Positions 16,776-25,568 of a DNA stretch of 64,000 bases are shown piece by piece (position 1 is the stretch's first letter; every line of letters begins with the position of its first letter). The stretch is from Polaromonas jejuensis NBRC 106434 (GTDB taxonomy: Bacteria; Pseudomonadota; Gammaproteobacteria; Burkholderiales; Burkholderiaceae_C). Both the position numbers and the translations under genes were made by a program. The stretch lies in the NCBI RefSeq assembly GCF_001598235.1, contig NZ_BCYO01000012.1, forward strand, positions 57,377 to 121,376, written 5' to 3'. The notes beneath the pieces were generated by a model that was not told the origin of the DNA, searched no databases, and saw only the letters and a list, made by a program, of their open reading frames with translations.

Positions 16776-17546
16776 TCACATGTTCTTGATGCGTTCGACC
16801 ATTTCTTCGGCAAAGGCCACGAAGGACTGCGCCCCCTTGGAGGACGGGTCAAACACCACACCGGGCAGGCCATAGCTGGGCGCTTCGGCCAGCCGCACAT
16901 TGCGTGGGATCACGGTGTTGAACACCTTGTCGCCAAAATGCTCCTTGAGCTGCTCGCTCACCTGCTGCTGCAGGGTGATGCGCGGGTCGAACATCACGCG
17001 CAGGAGGCCGATGATCTGCAGGTCCTTGTTGAGGTTGGCATGCACCTGCTTGATGGTGTTGACCAGGTCGGTCAGGCCTTCCAGCGCAAAGTACTCGCAC
17101 TGCATGGGCACGATCACGCCGTGGGCGCAGCACAGGCCGTTGAGCGTGAGCATGGACAGCGAGGGCGGGCAATCTATCAGCACGAAGTCATAGTTTCTCT
17201 CGACCTCGGCCAGGGCCAGCTTGAGGCGCTTTTCGCGGCGCTCCAAGGACACCATCTCGACCTCGGCACCGGCCAGCTCGCGGTTGGCGCCCAGCACGTC
17301 GTAGCCGCATTTCTCGCTGCGCACGCGGGCTTCGGCGATCGATGCCGATTCGAGCAGCACGTCGTAAATGGTGAGTTCAAGCTGGCGCTTGTCCACGCCG
17401 GAACCCATGGTCGCATTGCCTTGCGGGTCCAGGTCTATCATCAGCACGCGCTGGCCGACCTTGGCCAGGCCGGCCGACAGATTGACCGTGGTGGTGGTCT
17501 TGCCGACCCCGCCTTTTTGGTTGGCAACGCAGAAAATTTTGGCCAT
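16776..17546 (-). CDS. parA: Chromosome-partitioning ATPase ParA
   Basis: A 256-residue deviant-Walker ATPase. MAKIFCVANQKGGVGKTTTT holds the Walker A box with the signature lysine, MIDLDPQGN is Walker A', and DFVLIDCPPSLSML is Walker B. It binds non-specific DNA as an ATP dimer and moves ParB-parS complexes to segregate replicated origins. It lies downstream of mnmG-rsmG-lysE on the same strand, the usual origin-proximal context. Confidence 0.96.
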   Translation of the reverse strand: MAKIFCVANQKGGVGKTTTTVNLSAGLAKVGQRVLMIDLDPQGNATMGSGVDKRQLELTIYDVLLESASIAEARVRSEKCGYDVLGANRELAGAEVEMVSLERREKRLKLALAEVERNYDFVLIDCPPSLSMLTLNGLCCAHGVIVPMQCEYFALEGLTDLVNTIKQVHANLNKDLQIIGLLRVMFDPRITLQQQVSEQLKEHFGDKVFNTVIPRNVRLAEAPSYGLPGVVFDPSSKGAQSFVAFAEEMVERIKNM

Positions 17547-17615
17547 GAGTGGGTGTCGTTCTTGTTCTGTTGGGGTGGAAAACGGGGCAGGAAATAGTGC
17601 AGCGACCTTGCCGGC

Positions 17616-18242
17616 TTACCTGGAAACCGCCAGCTTGACGCCAAAGGCGATCAGGAATATGCCGGCGGCTTTTGCCAGCACGGCGGAGATTTTCGGGCTG
17701 GCCCGAATCCGCTCGGCCAGGAAGTAAGTCAGCAGCACGGCCACCAAGCCATACAAAAAGGTCAGCGCGGCAATGGTCACGGCCATCACGCCAAAAGTCT
17801 TCATGCCCTGGTGCTGGGCCGGATCGATGAAGAGCGGGAAAAAGGCCATGTAAAACACAATCGCCTTGGGGTTGAGCAGCGTGATCAGCAAGGCCTGGCG
17901 AAAGTAATGGCGCGGCCTGATCTGCAAAAGCGGCGCATCACCGGGCTTGGCCAGCAGCATCCTGGCGCCCAGCCAAGCCAGGTAGGCCGCGCCCAGCCAC
18001 TGCACGGCATGAAAGGCCGTGGGGTAAGCCGCCATCACCGCCGACACGCCGGCCACCGCGGCCCAAAGCAAAACCTGATCGCCCGCAATCACGCCAAGGG
18101 TCGCGCCCAGGCCACCGGGAATACCGCCCTTGCCGGTGGAGGTGATCAGCGCGAGGTTGCCGGGACCGGGAATGAGCAGAAAAATAATGATGGCGGCGAC
18201 AAAAGCGCCATAGTCGGCAACGCCGACAAACGAGCCGAGCAT
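17616..18242 (-). CDS. LysE/RhtB-family amino-acid exporter
   Basis: A 208-residue membrane protein with about six helices. IPGPGNLALITSTGKGGIPGG near residues 24-44 is the LysE/RhtB signature, and LLNPKAIVFYMAFFP near 125 is the second conserved loop. It should export an amino acid or similar compound by proton exchange; the substrate is unknown. The start at 18242 places a normal first helix right after the ATG. Another LysE-family gene is at 22099. Confidence 0.88.
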   Translation of the reverse strand: MLGSFVGVADYGAFVAAIIIFLLIPGPGNLALITSTGKGGIPGGLGATLGVIAGDQVLLWAAVAGVSAVMAAYPTAFHAVQWLGAAYLAWLGARMLLAKPGDAPLLQIRPRHYFRQALLITLLNPKAIVFYMAFFPLFIDPAQHQGMKTFGVMAVTIAALTFLYGLVAVLLTYFLAERIRASPKISAVLAKAAGIFLIAFGVKLAVSR

Positions 18243-18378
18243 GGAGGTCCCCAGAAGTGAGTGGCCTGAGTTTACGACAGGGTGTGCAAGGCGCGGTGGC
18301 AAACGCGGCTTTTGTGGTCCGCACGCAGCAGCAGCGCCTCCCTATCCAGCCATTTTCGGGCCGGATGGAGGCCTCGCC

Positions 18379-19032
18379 TCAGGTTTTGCGCCGCATCCAG
18401 AGTATGCAGCGCTCGGCATCCAACCCCGGCACCTGCAACTGTTCCACGTGAAACACTTGGACATTGGGCGGCAGCACCGCCAACTCGTCGGCGGGGTACT
18501 TGCCCTTCATGGCCATCCAGGCACCCTGCGGCGCCAGCGCGCCAACAGACCATTGGGTGAAGTCATGCAGCGAGGCAAAGGCGCGCGAGCAGATCACATC
18601 GAATGGCTGGGCAATGCTTTCCACACGCGCATGCAGGCCCGTGAGATTGGGCAGCTTCAGCGCCAACGCCGCCTGCTTGATGAAAGCCGCCTTCTTGGCC
18701 ACCGTGTCCACGCAGGTCACCGCCACCGCGGGGCAGCAAATGGCGATCACCACGCCCGGCAAGCCGGCGCCCGAGCCGACATCCAGCAGGCGGCTGCCCT
18801 GCTCTAGGCCGGCCTTTTGCAAATGGCGCTGCAAGGGCGCCACGGCGGCCAGACTGTCCAGCAGGTGATGCGTCATCATCTCGGCCGGGTCGCGCACCGC
18901 CGTGAGGTTGTAGACCTTGGTCCACTTGCCAATCAAGGCCTGGTAGTCCAGCAGCTGGGCCACCTGCTGGTCGCTCAAATCCAGCCGCAAAGCCTTCAGA
19001 CCGGCGCGCAATTCCTGTTCGGCGCCGCGCAT
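18379..19032 (-). CDS. rsmG: 16S rRNA (guanine-527-N7)-methyltransferase RsmG
   Basis: A 217-residue SAM-dependent methyltransferase (GidB) that modifies G527 in 16S rRNA. The SAM-binding motif LLDVGSGAGLPGVVIAI is near residue 75, preceded by KVYNLTAVRDPAEMMTHHLL. Its ATG shares one base with the mnmG stop (TGATG), so translation is coupled. A parS site at 18440-18455 lies inside the gene and encodes VFHVEQ near the C-terminus. Confidence 0.95.
   Translation of the reverse strand: MRGAEQELRAGLKALRLDLSDQQVAQLLDYQALIGKWTKVYNLTAVRDPAEMMTHHLLDSLAAVAPLQRHLQKAGLEQGSRLLDVGSGAGLPGVVIAICCPAVAVTCVDTVAKKAAFIKQAALALKLPNLTGLHARVESIAQPFDVICSRAFASLHDFTQWSVGALAPQGAWMAMKGKYPADELAVLPPNVQVFHVEQLQVPGLDAERCILWMRRKT
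18440..18455. other. parS centromere site 1
   Basis: TGTTCCACGTGAAACA, one change from a perfect palindrome and identical to the TGTTNCACGTGAAACA consensus bound by ParB. Inside rsmG. Confidence 0.9.
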
Positions 19033-21050
19033 CAGGTATTCACCTGCTCGGTGGTTTTGACGGGAAGCGTGTTTTTCCACAGGTTCTTTTTCAAGTGCAC
19101 CAGCAGCAGGGACACCGTGGCGGGCGTGATACCCGAGATGCGCGAGGCCATGCCCAGCGTTTCAGGCCGGTGCTTGGCCAGGGTCTGGCGCGCCTCAAAA
19201 CTCAGGGCCGAGACCTGCAGATAATCCAGATCGGCCGGCAGCTTGAGGTTTTCATAGTGCGAGGCACGCTCCACCTCTTCCTTCTGCAGGTTGATGTAGC
19301 CCGCGTACTTGGCCGTGATTTCGATCTGCTCGATCACGCTTTTGATCAGGTCCGCCGGCAAGGCACCCCCGGATGTTTCACGTGAAACACCCTCTTCCGC
19401 AGCATGGTTCTGCCCGGTTGGAATTTCGGCGTTGGCATACTGGCCTTCATTCATAGACATCAGGCCGGCGTAATTCACATCGGGCCGGCGCAACAAGTCC
19501 GCCAGGTTGTATTCGCGTTCAATCGCCTTGCCCAGCACGCGCTCGGCCTCGGCCACCGGCAGGCTGTTGGGATTGACCCAGATGGACTGCAGACGCTGTG
19601 TTTCACGTGAAACAGCGTCGCGCTTTCGGTTGAAGGCATCCCAGCGTGCATCGTCCACCAGGCCCAGCTCCCTGCCCTTTTCGGTCAGGCGCGCGTCGGC
19701 ATTGTCTTCACGCAGCATCAGGCGGAACTCGGCCCGGCTGGTGAACATGCGGTAAGGCTCGGTCACGCCCTTGGTGATCAGGTCGTCCACCAGCACGCCC
19801 AGGTAGGCCTCGTCGCGCTTGGGGCACCACGCTTCCTTGCCCTGACATTGCAGCGCCGCATTGATGCCGGCGAACATACCCTGGGCCGCCGCCTCTTCGT
19901 AACCTGTGGTGCCATTGATCTGGCCGGCGAAGAACAGGCCGCCTATGGCGCGGGTTTCAAAGTTGCTTTTCAGCGAGCGCGGGTCAAAGTAGTCGTACTC
20001 GATGGCATAGCCGGGCCGCAGGATATGGGCGTTTTCCATGCCGGCCATGGAGCGCACCAGGTCGTACTGGATGTCAAACGGCAGGCTGGTCGAGATGCCG
20101 TTGGGGTAAATCTCGTGCGTGGTCAGGCCTTCGGGCTCCAGGAAAATCTGGTGGCTGTCCTTGTCGGCAAAGCGGTTGATCTTGTCTTCCACGCTCGGGC
20201 AGTAGCGCGGGCCCACGCCGTCTATCTTGCCGGTGAACATCGGACTGCGGTCAAAGCCGGAGCGGATGATGTCGTGCGTGCGCTCATTCGTGTGGGTGAT
20301 CCAGCACGGCATTTGCTGCGGATGCGCGATCTGGCCGCCCATGAAGCTGAACACCGGCACCGGGCCTTCGGTGCCGCCGGGCATGCCGTCGCCCGGCTGC
20401 ACCGTGCACTTACTGAAGTCAATCGAGCGGCCATCAATGCGCGGCGGCGTGCCGGTCTTCAGCCGGCCTTGCGGCAGCTTGAGTTCCTTCAGGCGCGCGC
20501 TCAGCGACAGCGCCGGCGGATCGCCCGCCCGCCCGGCCGCGTAGTTGTTCAGGCCGACATGGATCTTGCCGTCCAGGAAGGTGCCGGCCGTCAGCACCAC
20601 GGTGCGCGCGCGAAACCTGATGCCGACCTGCGTCACGGCACCGACCACGCGCTCACCTTCGACCATCAGGTCATCGACGGCCTGCTGGAACAGCCACAGG
20701 TTGGGCTGGTTCTCCAGCCGGCGGCGTATGGCGGCCTTGTACAGAATGCGGTCCGCCTGGGCCCGCGTGGCGCGCACGGCCGGGCCCTTGGAGCTGTTCA
20801 GGATGCGGAACTGTATGCCGCCCTCGTCGGTGGCCAGCGCCATGGCGCCGCCCATGGCGTCCACTTCCTTGACCAGATGGCCCTTGCCAATGCCGCCTAT
20901 GGACGGGTTGCAGCTCATCTGGCCCAGCGTCTCGATGTTGTGCGTCAGCAGCAGGGTCTTGCAGCCCATGCGGGCGGCGGCCAGCGCGGCCTCGGTGCCG
21001 GCATGGCCTCCGCCGACCACGATGACGTCAAATTCCTGGGGGTAAAACAT
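19032..21050 (-). CDS. mnmG: tRNA uridine-5-carboxymethylaminomethyl modification enzyme MnmG
   Basis: A 672-residue FAD enzyme (GidA) that, with MnmE, modifies the wobble uridine U34 of tRNAs. [20 protein letters not shown] at residues 7-26 is the dinucleotide-binding motif; [20 protein letters not shown] and [16 protein letters not shown] are MnmG signatures. The stretch near residues 540-560 that encodes GVSRETSGG contains a parS site and looks like a lineage-specific insertion. A second parS site encodes AVSRETQ near 475. The start at 21050 fits the family; the stop overlaps rsmG. Confidence 0.96.
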   Translation of the reverse strand: MFYPQEFDVIVVGGGHAGTEAALAAARMGCKTLLLTHNIETLGQMSCNPSIGGIGKGHLVKEVDAMGGAMALATDEGGIQFRILNSSKGPAVRATRAQADRILYKAAIRRRLENQPNLWLFQQAVDDLMVEGERVVGAVTQVGIRFRARTVVLTAGTFLDGKIHVGLNNYAAGRAGDPPALSLSARLKELKLPQGRLKTGTPPRIDGRSIDFSKCTVQPGDGMPGGTEGPVPVFSFMGGQIAHPQQMPCWITHTNERTHDIIRSGFDRSPMFTGKIDGVGPRYCPSVEDKINRFADKDSHQIFLEPEGLTTHEIYPNGISTSLPFDIQYDLVRSMAGMENAHILRPGYAIEYDYFDPRSLKSNFETRAIGGLFFAGQINGTTGYEEAAAQGMFAGINAALQCQGKEAWCPKRDEAYLGVLVDDLITKGVTEPYRMFTSRAEFRLMLREDNADARLTEKGRELGLVDDARWDAFNRKRDAVSRETQRLQSIWVNPNSLPVAEAERVLGKAIEREYNLADLLRRPDVNYAGLMSMNEGQYANAEIPTGQNHAAEEGVSRETSGGALPADLIKSVIEQIEITAKYAGYINLQKEEVERASHYENLKLPADLDYLQVSALSFEARQTLAKHRPETLGMASRISGITPATVSLLLVHLKKNLWKNTLPVKTTEQVNT
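19374..19389. other. parS centromere site 2
   Basis: TGTTTCACGTGAAACA, a perfect 16-bp palindrome inside mnmG. Confidence 0.95.
19599..19614. other. parS centromere site 3
   Basis: TGTTTCACGTGAAACA, a second perfect copy inside mnmG, 225 bp from site 2. Confidence 0.95.
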
Positions 21051-21142
21051 GTCAAGCCTTCTGTAGGGCCGCCCCAAGGACGGCTTGCGCCCCTTCGGGG
21101 GGCAGAGAAGCGGCTACGCCGCGAACGTGGAGGTACATCATT

Positions 21143-21565
21143 TCAAGCCTCTACGATTAATTCAGTTTTCAGGCCGGCGGCCTGGGCCGCCAAGGCCTGG
21201 CGCCGGTCGGCGGTGACAAACAGGTCCACGCGCGCCGCCTGGGCCGCGCCGATGTGCAGCGCGTCCATGGCCGGCAGGCGGCTGGCTTCCATGGCCGCGA
21301 GCGAATGGGCCTCCACCCGGCCATCCAGCGGCACGGCGGTGAAGTCGGCAAAGTCGCGCTGCACGATCTGCATGATGCGGGCGTAGTCTTGCGCGCCGAC
21401 CAGGCCTTCATGGCGCTGGCGGCTCAAGGCCGAAGCAATCTCGGACTTGCAGTGCGCCGCCACCACCACTTCACTGGCGCGCGCGCCGGCGGCCAGCACC
21501 TGCTCGCGGCCGGCCTCGGCGTTGTAGCGCTTGTAGAGCGCCGAGCTGTCAAACAGCACGCGCAT
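21143..21565 (-). CDS. PIN-domain toxin (VapC-like)
   Basis: A 140-residue PIN-domain protein, probably a toxin RNase. Conserved acids are in MRVLFDSSALYKRYNAE (D6), the mid-protein SEIASAL (E), and MDALHIGAA and FVTADRR near the C-terminus. ATG 21565 is preferred over an in-frame TTG at 21568. It overlaps the stop of the antitoxin gene (TGATG), the standard antitoxin-first arrangement. Confidence 0.82.
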   Translation of the reverse strand: MRVLFDSSALYKRYNAEAGREQVLAAGARASEVVVAAHCKSEIASALSRQRHEGLVGAQDYARIMQIVQRDFADFTAVPLDGRVEAHSLAAMEASRLPAMDALHIGAAQAARVDLFVTADRRQALAAQAAGLKTELIVEA

Positions 21566-21822
21566 CAAGCGCTCCCCCTGTCTTCTTGCAGACGCTCTTG
21601 CACCATCAGCTGGGCGCCGGTCTTGCCATCGGGCCGCACGATGCGCAGCGGTTCAATTTCGCGCTTCCAGCTCGGCACGCGGGCGCTGGCCTCGGCGCTT
21701 GGCGGCACCAGCTCGGCCACGGCCTTGCCGTGGCGCAGAATCCGCACGCTTTGCCCCTGCTCCACCAGATCCAGCATGGCAGACGCATTGGCGCGGAATT
21801 CACTCAAAGACAGGGTATGCAT
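21565..21822 (-). CDS. Phd/YefM-type antitoxin
   Basis: An 85-residue protein starting MHTLSLSEFRANASAMLDLV, the Phd/YefM fold, with QSVRILRHGKAVAELVPP as the DNA-binding sheet-helix unit and a basic C-terminal tail expected to wrap the PIN toxin encoded next. GGAGAG lies 10 bp before ATG 21822. TGTACA boxes overlap the ribosome site, fitting autorepression. An alternative start at 21849 would add nine residues. Confidence 0.8.
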   Translation of the reverse strand: MHTLSLSEFRANASAMLDLVEQGQSVRILRHGKAVAELVPPSAEASARVPSWKREIEPLRIVRPDGKTGAQLMVQERLQEDRGSA

Positions 21823-21823
21823 A

Positions 21824-21848
21824 TGTACAAATCTCTCCAATCTGTACA
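21824..21848. promoter_or_regulatory. Probable toxin-antitoxin operator
   Basis: Two TGTACA palindromes, 21824-21829 and 21843-21848, 19 bp apart start to start, flank the GGAGAG ribosome site of the antitoxin gene. Confidence 0.45.
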
Positions 21849-21929
21849 TTTTACCGGTGCCGGCTATCCCCTCGGGCTTGGAGGTGCTACGCGGTGGGGC
21901 CGCCAACGCCCGCCGCGCGTCAATCATTA

Positions 21930-21946
21930 GCTATACTTTCAATAGC
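21930..21946. repeat. 17-nt intergenic hairpin GCTAT-N7-ATAGC
   Basis: GCTATACTTTCAATAGC, between the toxin-antitoxin module and the LysE-family gene. Confidence 0.7.
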
Positions 21947-22098
21947 ATGTTGCGCAATAGCAGCGGGGGCTGGCGGCATAAAACACCTGAAACCAGGCAA
22001 GCCGGCCACACGGCGGCGTGGCATCGCGCCGGAATCCGGTCAGAATGGCGGGCAGCCAGTCCCTTGCCGCCCGCCAACCCTTATCAATTACCAAGCCC

Positions 22099-22725
22099 AT
22101 GCCCACCCCTGAAACCCTGCTGGCCTTCTTTGGCGTGTCCGTGCTGCTAGGCCTCTCGCCCGGCCCGGACAATCTGTTTGTCTTGCTGCAATCCGCGCTG
22201 CAGGGGCGGCGCGCCGGCTTCTTCGTGGTGCTGGGTCTGTGCACCGGCCTGCTGTTTCACACCGCGGCCGTGGCGCTGGGCCTGGCGACAGTGTTTGCCG
22301 CCTCGGCCACGGCCTTCACCGTGCTGAAGCTGGCCGGTGCGGCCTACCTCGCCTACATGGCCTGGCAGGCCTTTCGCGCCCCGGTGGGCGGCGCGGCGAG
22401 CACTGGGGTCCCGGCCCTGAGCAACGCGCAGATGTACCGCCGCGGCGTCGTCATGAACCTGAGCAACCCCAAGGTGGTGATCTTCTTTCTGGCCTTTCTG
22501 CCGCAGTTCGTGAACCCCGCGCGCGGCAGCGTGGGCCTGCAGATTCTCGGCCTGGGCCTCGTCTTCATCCTGGCCACCCTGCTCACCTTTGGCGCCATCG
22601 CCTGGTTTGCCGCCTCGCTGGGCCAGGCCTTCCAGCGCTCGGCACGCGCCCAGCGCGCCCTGAACTGGGCGGCCGGCAGCGTCTTCCTCGGCCTGGCCGC
22701 GCGCCTGGCGCTGTCCGAGCGCTGA
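22099..22725 (+). CDS. LysE/RhtB-family exporter
   Basis: A 208-residue membrane protein with about six helices and the LysE-type motif GLSPGPDNLFVLLQSALQGR near residues 18-37, plus NLSNPKVVIFFLAFLPQFV near 120. Probable efflux of an amino acid or related metabolite. ATG 22099 places the first helix normally; upstream in-frame codons are not hydrophobic. It is followed after 31 bp by the FMN-reductase gene on the same strand. Confidence 0.87.
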   Translation: MPTPETLLAFFGVSVLLGLSPGPDNLFVLLQSALQGRRAGFFVVLGLCTGLLFHTAAVALGLATVFAASATAFTVLKLAGAAYLAYMAWQAFRAPVGGAASTGVPALSNAQMYRRGVVMNLSNPKVVIFFLAFLPQFVNPARGSVGLQILGLGLVFILATLLTFGAIAWFAASLGQAFQRSARAQRALNWAAGSVFLGLAARLALSER

Positions 22726-22756
22726 ACCCCTTCCCACTCCCCACGCTCATCCACCC

Positions 22757-23335
22757 ATGAAACTCCTGATCTTCGCCGGCAGCACTCGCCAGCACTCCTT
22801 CAACCGCAAGCTGGCCCGTGTGGCCGCGCAACTGGCCCAGGACAGCGGCGCCGAGGTCACGCACATCGAACTGGCCGACTTCGACATCCCGATGTACAAC
22901 GCCGACCTCGAAGCCCGCGGCACGCCGGCCGACGTGATGCGGCTCAAGCAGCTGATGTACGAGCACCCGGCCTGGATCATCTGCTCGCCCGAGTACAACG
23001 CCAGCTACTCCGCCCTGCTCAAGAACACCATCGACTGGGCCTCCAGCCCGGTCAAGTCGGACCCGGACTGGACCGACGAATTCAAGTTCTCGCGCGGCAA
23101 GGTGGTCGGCATTCTGAGTGCCTCACCCGGTGCACTGGGCGGCCTGCGCTCGCAAAGCCACCTCGCGCCGCTGCTGCTCAACGTGCAATGCTGGGTCGCG
23201 CCGCGCAACTTCGCACTGGGCCACGCGGGCGACGCGTTCGACGCGCAAGGCCAGCTGGTCAATGACGCGCACCGCAAGAATGTGCAGGCGGTGATTGACC
23301 AGGTGTTGTTTGCGGCCCAGCGCCTCGCGGCCTGA
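22757..23335 (+). CDS. NADPH-dependent FMN reductase (flavodoxin fold)
   Basis: A 192-residue flavodoxin-fold protein. FAGSTRQHSFNRKLARVAAQ near the N-terminus binds the FMN phosphate; SPEYNASYSALLKNTIDWAS near 80 is the diagnostic FMN-contact and dimer segment; GILSASPGALGGLRSQ completes the site. It should reduce FMN or quinones with NAD(P)H. Close spacing to the LysE gene suggests a shared transcript without clear functional link. Confidence 0.88.
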   Translation: MKLLIFAGSTRQHSFNRKLARVAAQLAQDSGAEVTHIELADFDIPMYNADLEARGTPADVMRLKQLMYEHPAWIICSPEYNASYSALLKNTIDWASSPVKSDPDWTDEFKFSRGKVVGILSASPGALGGLRSQSHLAPLLLNVQCWVAPRNFALGHAGDAFDAQGQLVNDAHRKNVQAVIDQVLFAAQRLAA

Positions 23336-23416
23336 CCAGCGGCTTCACGCCTGCGCCGGCTGCGGCCCGGCAACCAGATGAATCGGGTTCAAGCCCAGGC
23401 TGCGCTTATGCCAATA

Positions 23417-23433
23417 GCTATTATTTTTATAGC
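23417..23433. repeat. 17-nt intergenic hairpin GCTAT-N7-ATAGC
   Basis: GCTATTATTTTTATAGC, 7 bp before the 3' end of the convergent Crp/Fnr gene. Confidence 0.75.
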
Positions 23434-23439
23434 AAGCGC

Positions 23440-24147
23440 CTAGCGCGAGGTATTGCTAAGCGCCAGCAGCCGTGCCGCCGAGCGGATCTCGATGCGCCGG
23501 TAGTGCAGCACCACCGCGCCCAGCGCCACCAGCGCCTTGAGTTCCTTGGACAGCGTCTGCCGGGTGATGCCCAGCATCATGGCCAGCGCCTCCTGCGACA
23601 CCGGCACCACGGGCCGCGCATTCAGTGCCATCGTGGCGTCGCCGCGCGCCAGCAGCAGCAGGCGCCGCACCACGCGCGCGCGGGTTGAGCGCAAGGCCGC
23701 GTCTTCCACCATGCCGTACAGCGAGCGCACGCGGGCAGCCAGCAGGCCGGCAATCGCCTGCGCAAAGGCGGCGCCCTCCATCAGCGCCGCAAAGGCAGGC
23801 TGCGGCACCACCAGCACCTCGGCCGCCACCAGCGCCGTGGCGTCGTGGGTGCGCGGCTGGCGGTCGATCAGCGAGATCTCGCCTATCCAGTTGCCCGCCT
23901 CCAGCACCACGAGAATGGCTTCGCGCCCGTCTTCGCGCAGCGAGGAAATCTTCAGCTGGCCGCTGAGCAGGCCGTAAAAACCACCGGGGGCATCGCCCTG
24001 GCGAAACAGCATCTCGCCGGGCCGCAGGCGCAGCAGTTCGGCGGACCCCAGCAAGGCCTGCCGGTCGGCCAGCGGCAGCGCGCCAAACCACGGGTTGGCC
24101 GACATGCGGGACAGCAGGGAGGGTGGTGTCTCGGAGGCGGCAGGCAT
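23440..24147 (-). CDS. Crp/Fnr-family transcriptional regulator
   Basis: A 235-residue regulator. The cyclic-nucleotide-binding-like beta barrel (LRLRPGEMLFRQGDAPGGFYGLLSGQLKI, and NWIGEISLIDRQPRTHDATAL) is followed by a winged helix-turn-helix with SQEALAMMLGITRQTLSKEL as recognition unit. No cysteine cluster for an Fe-S centre is seen, so it is not a classical Fnr. ATG 24147 is chosen over a TTG at 24162. A perfect palindrome at 24157-24172 lies just upstream, implying autoregulation and control of the divergent aldolase. Confidence 0.87.
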   Translation of the reverse strand: MPAASETPPSLLSRMSANPWFGALPLADRQALLGSAELLRLRPGEMLFRQGDAPGGFYGLLSGQLKISSLREDGREAILVVLEAGNWIGEISLIDRQPRTHDATALVAAEVLVVPQPAFAALMEGAAFAQAIAGLLAARVRSLYGMVEDAALRSTRARVVRRLLLLARGDATMALNARPVVPVSQEALAMMLGITRQTLSKELKALVALGAVVLHYRRIEIRSAARLLALSNTSR

Positions 24148-24156
24148 GGTGTCAAT

Positions 24157-24172
24157 TGTCAAATTTTTGACA
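24157..24172. promoter_or_regulatory. Palindromic operator (probable Crp/Fnr-family site)
   Basis: TGTCAAATTTTTGACA, 7-bp arms around TT, between the divergent regulator and aldolase genes. Confidence 0.55.
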
Positions 24173-24240
24173 GTTGCCCGTCAAGCAGCGACGTATCGTG
24201 CGGTTGAGTCCACTTTTTAAAACCACCCTGGAGACACACC

Positions 24241-25023
24241 ATGCACATCCCTTCCCTCAAGGCAGCCGTCAGCGCCGACGAATGGCAGCTGCGCTGCGAC
24301 CTGGCCGCCTGCTACCGGCTGGTGGCGCTTTACGGCTGGAGCGACCTGGTCTTCACCCACATCAGCGCCAAGCTGCCCGAGTCGGTTTCCGGCCCCGGCG
24401 CCCACCACTTCCTGATCAACCCCTACGGCCTGATGTTCGACGAGATCACGGCATCCAGCCTGGTCAAGATCGACGGGCAATGCAACAAGGTCATTGAGTC
24501 GCCTTTTCCCGTCAACCCGGCCGGCTTTGTGATCCACAGCGCCGTGCACGAGGCCCGCGCCGACGCCGGCTGTGTGCTGCACACCCACACGCGTGCCGGC
24601 GTGGCCGTGAGCGCGCAGACATGCGGCGTGCTGCCCATCAGCCAGCAGTCCACCTTTGTGCTGGCCTCGCTGGCCTACCACGGCTACGAAGGCGTGGCCT
24701 TTCGCGACGAGGAAAAACCGCGCCTGCAGGCCGACCTGGGACAGGCCAATTTCCTGATGCTGCGCAACCACGGCCTGCTGGTGGTGGGCCAGACGATTGC
24801 CGACGCGTTTCTCAGCATGTACACCTTTGAGAACACCTGCCGCATCCAGCTCGATGCCCAATCAGGCGGATACACCGGCGGCGAACTGACCGAAGTCAAC
24901 CCGCTGATCGTCAAAGGCGTGGCCGAAGCCATGCGCGTGCAGACCGGCGGCCTGGGCGGCGCCTTTGTCTGGCCCGCCCTCATCCGCAAGCTGGACCGGC
25001 TGGACGACAGCTACAAGTCCTGA
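24241..25023 (+). CDS. Class II aldolase/adducin family protein
   Basis: A 260-residue protein. WSDLVFTHISAKLPE, HSAVHEARADAGCVLHTHTR and MLRNHGLLVVG show the zinc-binding His residues and fold of class II aldolases/L-ribulose-5-phosphate epimerases. Bacterial members of this subgroup next to a regulator are mostly of unknown substrate. CTGGAGACACACC precedes ATG 24241. Expression may depend on the divergent Crp/Fnr-type regulator. Confidence 0.85.
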   Translation: MHIPSLKAAVSADEWQLRCDLAACYRLVALYGWSDLVFTHISAKLPESVSGPGAHHFLINPYGLMFDEITASSLVKIDGQCNKVIESPFPVNPAGFVIHSAVHEARADAGCVLHTHTRAGVAVSAQTCGVLPISQQSTFVLASLAYHGYEGVAFRDEEKPRLQADLGQANFLMLRNHGLLVVGQTIADAFLSMYTFENTCRIQLDAQSGGYTGGELTEVNPLIVKGVAEAMRVQTGGLGGAFVWPALIRKLDRLDDSYKS

Positions 25024-25061
25024 CACAGGCGGCCACTGGCAAGCAGGCCGGCGGACCCGAT

Positions 25062-25379
25062 TCAGGCGTCCTGGCGCGGCCCGCTTTTCGGCTTGTCCCT
25101 GGGGGCAAACCAGTTCTGGCAGGTCACCATCACCATGCGCACTGCGCGCTCCAGCATCTCGGCGGAGAGCGCCGAACGCCGGCGCACACGCAGACGCAGA
25201 CGGAAGACCAGCAGAAATTCGGCAATGCTCGCCGGAAAGCCCACCGCACGCCGGGGCGCAGTCGTCACTTCCCGTGACGGTGCGGCCTCATCTGGCCCGG
25301 GGGGCGATTGCGGTTGAAAAAAGCGGGCCTTGAGCCGCGACGCCAGCTTGCCCGATGGCTCGGGAAGGGGAGATTTCAT
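25062..25379 (-). CDS. Hypothetical protein
   Basis: A 105-residue basic protein starting MKSPLPEPSGKLASRLKARF and containing AEMLERAVRMVMVTCQNWF near the C-terminus. Third-position GC is high as in neighbours and the sequence lacks the low-complexity Arg runs of antisense frames, which suggests real coding, but there is no good ribosome site and no family I recognise. It follows the DUF1328 gene by 4 bp. Confidence 0.45.
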   Translation of the reverse strand: MKSPLPEPSGKLASRLKARFFQPQSPPGPDEAAPSREVTTAPRRAVGFPASIAEFLLVFRLRLRVRRRSALSAEMLERAVRMVMVTCQNWFAPRDKPKSGPRQDA

Positions 25380-25382
25380 TGT

Positions 25383-25568
25383 TTACTTCATCACCTTGTT
25401 GACAGCGCCCACGCCCAGGGCCGCCAGCACCACAAAGATGAGCGCCAGAATCAGGAACAGGCCGAACAGCACCTTGGCGATGCCGGCAGCGCCGGCTGCC
25501 ACGCCGCTATAACCGAGGGCAGCCGCCAGCACCGCGATCAGCGCAAAAATAATCGCGTACTTGAACAT
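25383..25568 (-). CDS. DUF1328 small membrane protein (YtjA-like)
   Basis: A 61-residue protein with two transmembrane helices: MFKYAIIFALIAVLAAALGY and GIAKVLFGLFLILALIFVVL joined by a glycine/alanine turn, the DUF1328 pattern. GGGAGAA lies 6 bp before ATG 25568. Function unknown; family members are common in proteobacteria and are often stress-linked. Confidence 0.85.
   Translation of the reverse strand: MFKYAIIFALIAVLAAALGYSGVAAGAAGIAKVLFGLFLILALIFVVLAALGVGAVNKVMK

Noticed and set aside
19848..21386. A 512-codon open frame on the plus strand opposite mnmG
   Set aside because: Antisense to mnmG, no ribosome site, composition typical of a shadow frame.
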